DNA of 64,000 nucleotides from Microvelia longipes (Eukaryota > Arthropoda > Insecta > Hemiptera > Veliidae). A program made the translations under genes and the position numbers. The notes under the pieces were generated by a model that did not search any database, was not told the origin of the DNA, and saw only the letters and a list, made by a program, of their open reading frames with translations. Positions 58,625 through 64,000 of the stretch are shown piece by piece. Numbering within the stretch: the first letter of the stretch is position 1; each line of letters begins with the position of its first letter. The DNA lies in the NCBI GenBank assembly GCA_018340805.1, contig JACMZG010001914.1, forward strand, positions 29,854,931 through 29,918,930. The letters are read 5' to 3'.

Positions 58625-58890
58625 GACGTCAAGAGTAGCGAGACCAATGTAATACCACCTTAAGCTTCAGGTACTCATGACTACCTGAGGACAAGTGAAG
58701 CAAGTCCAAAATCATAACACCCTAGACTATTGAATACCGTTTTTTCTGATGTCGAACATAACGTAGCGAAACTGAAGTAATATTATGTTTAAAATAATTA
58801 TGAAATTTTAAGGACGAGCTAAGCGAGTTGGCAGTTGTGAGGAAAAGTACTAAGGTTCCTTATGTTCCAATTTTTACTAATACACTTGGA
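58625..58890 (+). mobile_element. 5S-SINE tails, second subtype, in tandem
   Basis: GAGTAGCGAGACCAATGTAA, TACCACCTTAAGC, GAGGACAAGTGAAGCAAGTCC, a further ACGTAGCGAAACTGAAG and GGACGAGCTAAGCGAGTTGG (58813), ending GTGAGGAAAAGTACTAAGG. Three modules in a row, with no 5S head. The ACCACCTTAAGC link is shared with 11712 and 6700. Confidence 0.6.
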
Positions 58891-58894
58891 AATT

Positions 58895-60410
58895 TGCTTA
58901 CATCGTAAACTAGTAATATGACAATAACTGATATTACAACAACCATGCGGCCGTGAAACGGCCAAAGGGAGGCACGGGAGTCGCGAAACGGCCTACAGCC
59001 CTGAGGCCGCGGAGAAATCAAGAAGATGAAAGCCTCTTAGTAGTAATATTTTGAAAAATTGATATTGTTTGATTTCGCCTCATAACGAACGAATGACAAA
59101 ACCGAATGGTTTCTCGATCTGCTATGGAAACAGATAAGTTGGATCTGGTTTGTTATGAACCAAAGTAACTTCGCGAAGCCCCATTTTTCTGTCATGTTGG
59201 TGAAATCTAATTGAAATATTTAGTTTTCCCTAAACGTTATGAGATAATTATCTATATAATTATGGTGTTTTTAAAAGTTAATATTAGACTACGTTATTAA
59301 TAATTTTTAAATAAAAAATAAGATTTAAACGGGAAAATAAAATTAATTCCACATTATATTGCGGTTTTTATTTTAAGCAGTATAAATAGCCAATATTAAT
59401 TCTTGACTTTTGCATAAAACTGCAATAAAATGAAACTAGAATCATAAATCTAATTGTAGATATAAAAAAATGAAAATAGGTTGGTCACACTGATAATTTT
59501 TTATGTTACTTATTTAACCTTTTATTGAAATTCATGTTTAGACCTGTTCTCTAAGCTTACATTTTTGGAAGTGCGTATTTACTTTGTACTAAGTTTTATT
59601 TTAAAAACTTGATTTTTAAAGGCATTGATTTTTATAAAGACATCGATTTTGACTAATTATTGTTTATAAAGTTAAAAATTGACGAACATTTAACCAAAAC
59701 AAGAAAGAAGCGGCAGACCTGTGCAAGTACGTATGTTATTATAATCTTTCTTAAGTAACTTAGCGTTAAAACTAAAAGTTAAATCTAAAGTTGAAATTTC
59801 AGAAGGAGATAATTTAAATTTTAATTGCTAATGAACTAGTTTTGGGTGACTAACAGTTTTGTTATAAAATAACCTCTTCTTTGATAACGGAATACACTTT
59901 GAGGTTATGAGTTCTGTTGTTTTTGTTGGATGTGTTGTTACTCCATCAAGATTTACTCATTTGTTTGTTAAAAGACAAAACTTATGGTGAGATACAATTA
60001 TTAGAGATGACTCGACCTATTTAATTAATTAAGCCTTGCAATAATTTTGATTGGCTCTTAGTGTCTTGTATAACCTCCTATAAGAGGGTTTTAAGGACTT
60101 TATAACTCAATCGTTTCCGGTATTTCGCTCATTTTTTGTGTATTGTGCGTTGCGTTATAAACGTTCTAATGCATAGATACTATGATTCTGTATTCTATTT
60201 GAATATTCTTATCAAAGGTGTTCTTCAGGTTAAGTTTTTCATTCTACTGAGTTCAACCAATAAGACTAATTATCAATAATAATCATTTGCTAAAATCGAC
60301 CAATAGAATTACTCTAGCATGTATACAAAGAAAAACGTCTTAATGTTATCTTCTGAGAAATGTTTTGATTTATATTTTAATACATTCTTAGTTACATATT
60401 ATAGTCTGAT
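58895..60410. other. AT-rich stretch with one GC-rich patch
   Basis: 58945-59015 contains GCGGCCGTGAAACGGCC, GTCGCGAAACGGCC and GAGGCCGCGG words in series. No gene seen in the rest. Confidence 0.35.
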
Positions 60411-60414
60411 AATG

Positions 60415-60652
60415 TGAAAATCGGGTAAGGGGTACCTCGGAACTTTTCCTGGCTATATCAGATTCGCTACGCATATCCTCACTACTTTGGACTCAGAATA
60501 CGTATATATATCACATAATTGTATTGCAGTACGTTCGATTTATTCCCAGTGGTCACTCATCCAAGCACTGACCTTTTTCGATGTGTCATAACATTAGTGA
60601 TTCAACAGCCGAAGATATTTTAGCCGTTTAAAATTAAACTTAGGATACTAAT
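60415..60652 (-). mobile_element. 5S-SINE, reverse orientation
   Basis: Reverse-strand order: 5S head at about 60546-60598 (GACACATCGAAAAAGGTCAG, TTGGATGAGTGACCACTGGG), link CAATTATGTG, a degraded module near 60490, GAGGATATGCGTAGCG, AATCTGATATAGCC and AAAAGTTCCGAGGTACCCC. One tail module is largely deleted. Confidence 0.75.
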
Positions 60653-60654
60653 TA

Positions 60655-62170
60655 ATTTTTGATTGGTAGTCTTTATGATTGGCATCGGCTCTAAGTTTCT
60701 TGTTAACTTCTGGAGGCTGGTGACGATCCTAAATGTCTTCTTTATTTGTAAAGGTTAGATATGACCCTTTGTCTCTAATTTAGACTTTGCAAATGTAGTA
60801 ACGAATGTATGTTTCTTCTCTGGGAGTTAAGGTTACTAGAGAAGAAAGCCTGCTAGGCTGCTATAGTCTAAAAATGGATTTTTAAATATACTCAAGCTAC
60901 TTCTTCTTAAGATGGGAATTGGTTTCGCCCTACCTTCAAGGTCTGGCCGGCTACGCGCCTGATTTGAATTAGGCAACAGACCTTTGTCAAATTAGGCTAT
61001 ATCTGTATAATTCGAATTTAACTTAATATCACTAAAATTAGTCCCAAAATATAATGCTAAAAACAAATTGCTTCATCAGGAGTAAAAATATTATATGACT
61101 TGCATCTTTTGAATACTTTTCTAGTTTTAAAGTCAAGCTACTAATTGCTTGTTAAGTCAGTCTTAATAAAGAATCCAGACTTTTCTAAACTCTATTATCT
61201 TTATCAGCCTGGCGCCTGTCTAAAATCCTCTTGGCATCCTTATTTTGATGTCTTTTTCCCCGAAAATTAATCTCACCTCGTTCCTCGCGGCCTAGAACGT
61301 CCTTAACCTTATTAAAACCAAATTTAGCTAATAGATAGCTTGACATAACGGATTATACTTTAATTTAATTACAAATCCTCCGTTCTTCTATTTTCTAGAT
61401 ATTAGTTAATGATACACTCTTTAAAATTATATTAAAATATACCATCTTATAGTAATCATCCGCTTTTTAATTTTATGTTTGTTCTATCCTAAATTAAGTT
61501 TCCAAAATTTTGGAAAAGTTTTTTTTTTAAACTTGTAATCAAATAGTTTTCTATAAAAGTTTGAAAATAGCTAAATATGTTGTTTACAAGGTTATCAACG
61601 ATTTAAGAGACTAATTATGTCCAAAAAAAGATGTTAAGAAACTAAAAATTGTCCAAATTTACATCAAATTTTGAAAAGATGTAACGAAAAATTTATAATA
61701 TTTGAGAAATTTTTAAGTTTTAATAATAAGACGTGAAGTCTTAAATAAATACTTATTATAAATAATAGGCAGTATACAACACATCTACAAAATAAAATTT
61801 CTTTATTTGATATGATATGTTTTAATTTATAGCCAATTTTTTAATCAAATATTTTAAAACTGTTTACGGTTTTAACTTTTTCTTATATGTTAATAAGTAA
61901 CTGAAAAGATGTTATTACATTTTTTATTTGAATTAATTTTGTTTTTTGTTAAAAGCTTAGTTTAAAAAACATACCGGACCTTGGGGTCTTCCTACAAATT
62001 CACGGCCGAATAATTTTTGTTTCCTATTATTCGTTGTTTTATCATTTTCATTTGGTTTTACATAGCTTTTTGCCGTATTTAACAAATTTTCCTCGAATTT
62101 TCACGCAGCCTCCCTATGGCCCTGTCAGGGCCGTATAGATGTATACATATATTCGACAATCCATACGTAG
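60655..62170. other. AT-rich stretch, nothing recognised
   Basis: 60900-60970 is slightly GC-richer. No gene or repeat partner supported. Confidence 0.4.
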
Positions 62171-62174
62171 CATT

Positions 62175-62345
62175 AAAAACTCGGGCACAGGGTACATCGG
62201 AACTTTTCCTCATCACATCGGATTCACTACGCTCATCCTCCCTACTTCGGACTCACTTCGCTCGTCCACATAATACTCGTATATTATTCGCCTAATTTAT
62301 ACTGCATCACCTAAGCAAATTTACTAATCAGCAGCTTCATAGTAC
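62175..62345 (-). mobile_element. 5S-SINE tail, reverse orientation, 5' truncated
   Basis: Reverse-strand order: GGTGATGCAGTATAAATTAG, GACGAGCGAAGTGAGTCCG, GGGAGGATGAGCGTAGTG, AATCCGATGTGATGAGG, AAAAGTTCCGATGTACCC and GAGTTTTTAAT. It ends before the 5S head and is followed 30 bp away by another copy in the same orientation. Confidence 0.8.
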
Positions 62346-62374
62346 AAAACTTTGATAATATATCTAACAAGAAA

Positions 62375-62660
62375 TTAAAAACTCGGGTACGGGGAACCTT
62401 CCAGAACTTTTTCTCATCACATCAGATTCGCTACGCTCATTCTCACTACATCAAACTCGCTTCGCTCGTCCTCATAATATATTATTGGCCTAATTTATAC
62501 TGCATCACCTCTTCGGACTCGCTTTGCTCGTCCTCATAGTAAATACATTTGTTTCATTCTCAGCGGTCACCCATTCAGCACTGACCACGCTCAATGCTGC
62601 TAAACTTTTAAGATCCAACTCAATACTTTTCCTATACACCTATAAATGTAAAAATGATCT
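62375..62660 (-). mobile_element. 5S-SINE, reverse orientation, full tail
   Basis: Reverse-strand order: block A start remnant near 62625-62655 (ATAGGTGTATAGGAAAAGTA), 5S head at 62559-62615 (AAAAGTTTAGCAGCATTGAG, AATGGGTGACCGCTGAGAAT), module GACGAGCAAAGCGAGTCCG, link GCAGTATAAATTAGGCC, module GACGAGCGAAGCGAGTTTG, GAATGAGCGTAGCG, AATCTGATGTGATGAG and CCCGTACCCGAGTTTTTAA. Here the block A start lies directly upstream of the 5S head with the rest of block A missing. Confidence 0.85.
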
Positions 62661-62749
62661 TACACCCACTTCTCACCAAAATAATTTTAGCCATGACGTT
62701 ATCATTAAGTATCTGCCAATTGTGCCACTTAAGATTGTTTTATTTTGCT

Positions 62750-63560
62750 GAAACTGGTCTCAATGTGGCCGCGAATCGGTCACATTGTTGTTATTTTTTT
62801 TACTTGTTGTTTTTTTTAACGCTTTAACCTGTAGGGTCATTTAGCGTTTTCCCCTCACTCAAATCTCACTCAACATTAACCTCAGAGTTTGTACACATCC
62901 AATCATCTAGGAAGAACACCCTCCGTACATGGTAGCACATATAACCAGTTCACAGTGTGTCTAGTTCATCCAGCTCAACCAGACTCTATCCAAACTCACT
63001 GCTCTGGCTAGTATCTGCGACTAGTTCACAGTGTGCCTAGTTCATCTAGACCAGCTAGAGTCTGGCTAGGCTCATCGCTCTGGCTAGCGCCGACTACTAG
63101 TTACTGTGTGTTGTTTCATCTAGTTTTACTAGCTCTCTGATCACATTAGTCTCACTTGACTCGTCCTTCCAGTCTCACCAATCTCATCAGTTCCACTAGC
63201 ATCACCAGACTCTAGCTAGATCCACCGCTCTGGCCAGTCCAGCGCACCGACAAAGAACTCTAGCACCAGATGTCAATGTGTACAAACTCATTCTATAGCC
63301 TGACCTGAAGTCAAAGCACCGCAGTGCCATTAGAGACGTCTGTCTTCAAAAAACCGAGCACTTTGTTCCTAGTCACTTACGTTACTCGTGTCGCGCCATC
63401 ACTTTCACTGACTAAGTTTTCGGACATACAAGGCTCAGTATATCTTTCCGACCTTCATCTCCCCAGCCGCAGAACATTAACTTTTCGTGAGCTGGAGACA
63501 ACGGAACGTGGATCCAGACTTATCTCAGATGAACTAGATCCAACCGCATTTGCGTATTAG
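62750..63560. repeat. GC-richer island with a 76-bp tandem array
   Basis: From 62840 composition rises to near balance. AGTTCACAGTGTG(T/C)CTAG recurs at 62946 and 63023, and AGTTACTGTGTG at 63099 (77- and 76-bp spacing); CTCTGGCTAG and CCAGACTCTA recur between. After 63250 the sequence is unique and open in one forward frame (63324-63560) with no family resemblance. It ends against the tRNA-derived SINE. Confidence 0.6.
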
Positions 63561-63735
63561 TAGCCAAGGAACCACGTAAAACCTTGGCTGGGTTGGCGGT
63601 CTTGAATTCAAGACTCCCGAGTGTACGGTACAAGGATAACCTCATATTGAGGTCCTCCCCGGCTGGACTTGAACCCTTGACCTCCAAGTCGAAAGGCGAG
63701 CGCTCTACCACTGAGCTACCGGACTCGGTACTTGT
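63560..63735 (-). mobile_element. tRNA-derived SINE, reverse orientation
   Basis: Reverse strand: TCCGGTAGCTCAGTGGTAGA starts the tRNA-like head, with an A-box TAGCTCAGTGGTAGAGC (63702-63718) and a B-box GGTTCAAGTCC (63665-63675). The D-arm pairs (GCTC/GAGC) but the anticodon and T stems do not, so it is not a working tRNA gene. The body continues GGGGAGGACCTCAATATGAG and GGTTTTACGTGGTTCC. The reverse-strand ORF reading SSVVERSPFDLEVKGS is a known kind of tRNA-translation artefact. Confidence 0.75.
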
Positions 63736-63781
63736 TGTTATATTATTATTTGTTGTTACATACCATTTTGCCATTTATTTA

Positions 63782-63890
63782 GCAATTGAGCTTGGTCATT
63801 GCTGTATGGGTGACCGCTGAGAATTAAACGAATGTTTAATTCTGATGCAGTATAAATTTGGCAAATTGTATATTCTGAGGACAAGCGAAG

Positions 63891-63895
<5 letters not shown>
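63782..63895 (+). mobile_element. 5S-SINE fragment cut by (TA)n
   Basis: 5S head part at 63787-63828 (GAGCTTGGTCATTGCTGTAT, GGGTGACCGCTGAGAATTAA), link GCAGTATAAATTTGGCAAAT, then GAGGACAAGCGAAGCGA running straight into TA dinucleotides. Confidence 0.8.
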
Positions 63896-63957
<62 letters not shown>

Positions 63958-63958
63958 T
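63893..63958. repeat. (TA)n tract
   Basis: TA dinucleotides with one TTA interruption, fused to the SINE module on the left. Confidence 0.95.
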
Positions 63959-64000
63959 AGTGCCCAAAATGTTGCGTAGAACTGAAAGCATAGTTGTGCT

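Noticed and set aside
63657..63726. Functional tRNA gene
   Set aside because: A- and B-boxes and the D-stem are present, but the anticodon and T stems do not pair, and a SINE body follows.
63520..63774. Reverse-strand ORF containing SSVVERSPFDLEVKGSSP
   Set aside because: A translation of a tRNA-like sequence; a common artefact in databases.

Overview
This is an AT-rich, repeat-dominated eukaryotic window with no host protein-coding gene that I can support. The best phylogenetic clues are a non-LTR retrotransposon resembling the R1 clade (a group best known from arthropods), remnants of Jockey-like and CR1/RTE-like reverse transcriptases, and a Crypton-like tyrosine recombinase fragment of a type common in insects. 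An arthropod, probably insect, nuclear genome is the most likely source; this is inference.

Layout. 1-5.2 kb: minisatellites, a retroposon 3' end inserted in a tandem array, and a first 5S-rRNA-derived SINE. 5.27-5.78 kb: a TA-flanked inverted-repeat element. 6.2-9 kb: SINE-family blocks, a reverse-oriented retroposon tail and a three-unit tandem array whose hairpin shows compensatory changes. 10-11.8 kb: two minisatellites and an inverted pair of SINE tails. 12-24.5 kb: (TA)n tracts, more SINE copies and a tRNA-derived SINE. 26-29.5 kb: two short inverted-repeat elements and a 0.5-kb palindrome. 30-36.6 kb: AT-rich DNA, SINE copies and a 39-bp minisatellite. 37.25-42.47 kb: the R1-like element (gag-like ORF1, endonuclease, reverse transcriptase, RNase H, 3' poly(A)). 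42.5-45.5 kb: pieces of two other LINEs. 48.3-50.2 kb: a large hairpin, a 56-bp palindrome and the recombinase fragment between short inverted repeats. 53-64 kb: further SINE copies, a GC-richer 76-bp tandem array and a second tRNA-derived SINE.

The unifying feature is an interspersed family I call 5S-SINE here. Its head matches the 3' half of 5S rRNA, including the segments that form the RNA polymerase III internal promoter. Its tail carries one or more copies of a GAGCGAAGCGAG module and ends at a T-run. A separate roughly 450-bp block (block A) is repeatedly found joined to it. At least ten 5S heads and about twenty tail or block-A pieces occur here on both strands. If they are mobile, the SINEs presumably rely on LINE enzymes such as those encoded by the elements seen here; that link is not shown by the sequence.

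Nearly every break in the R1-like element and in the recombinase fragment is a one- or two-base indel, often in an A or T run, while catalytic motifs are intact. This suggests young elements in an incompletely polished long-read assembly as much as real decay, and it limits gene finding throughout the window.
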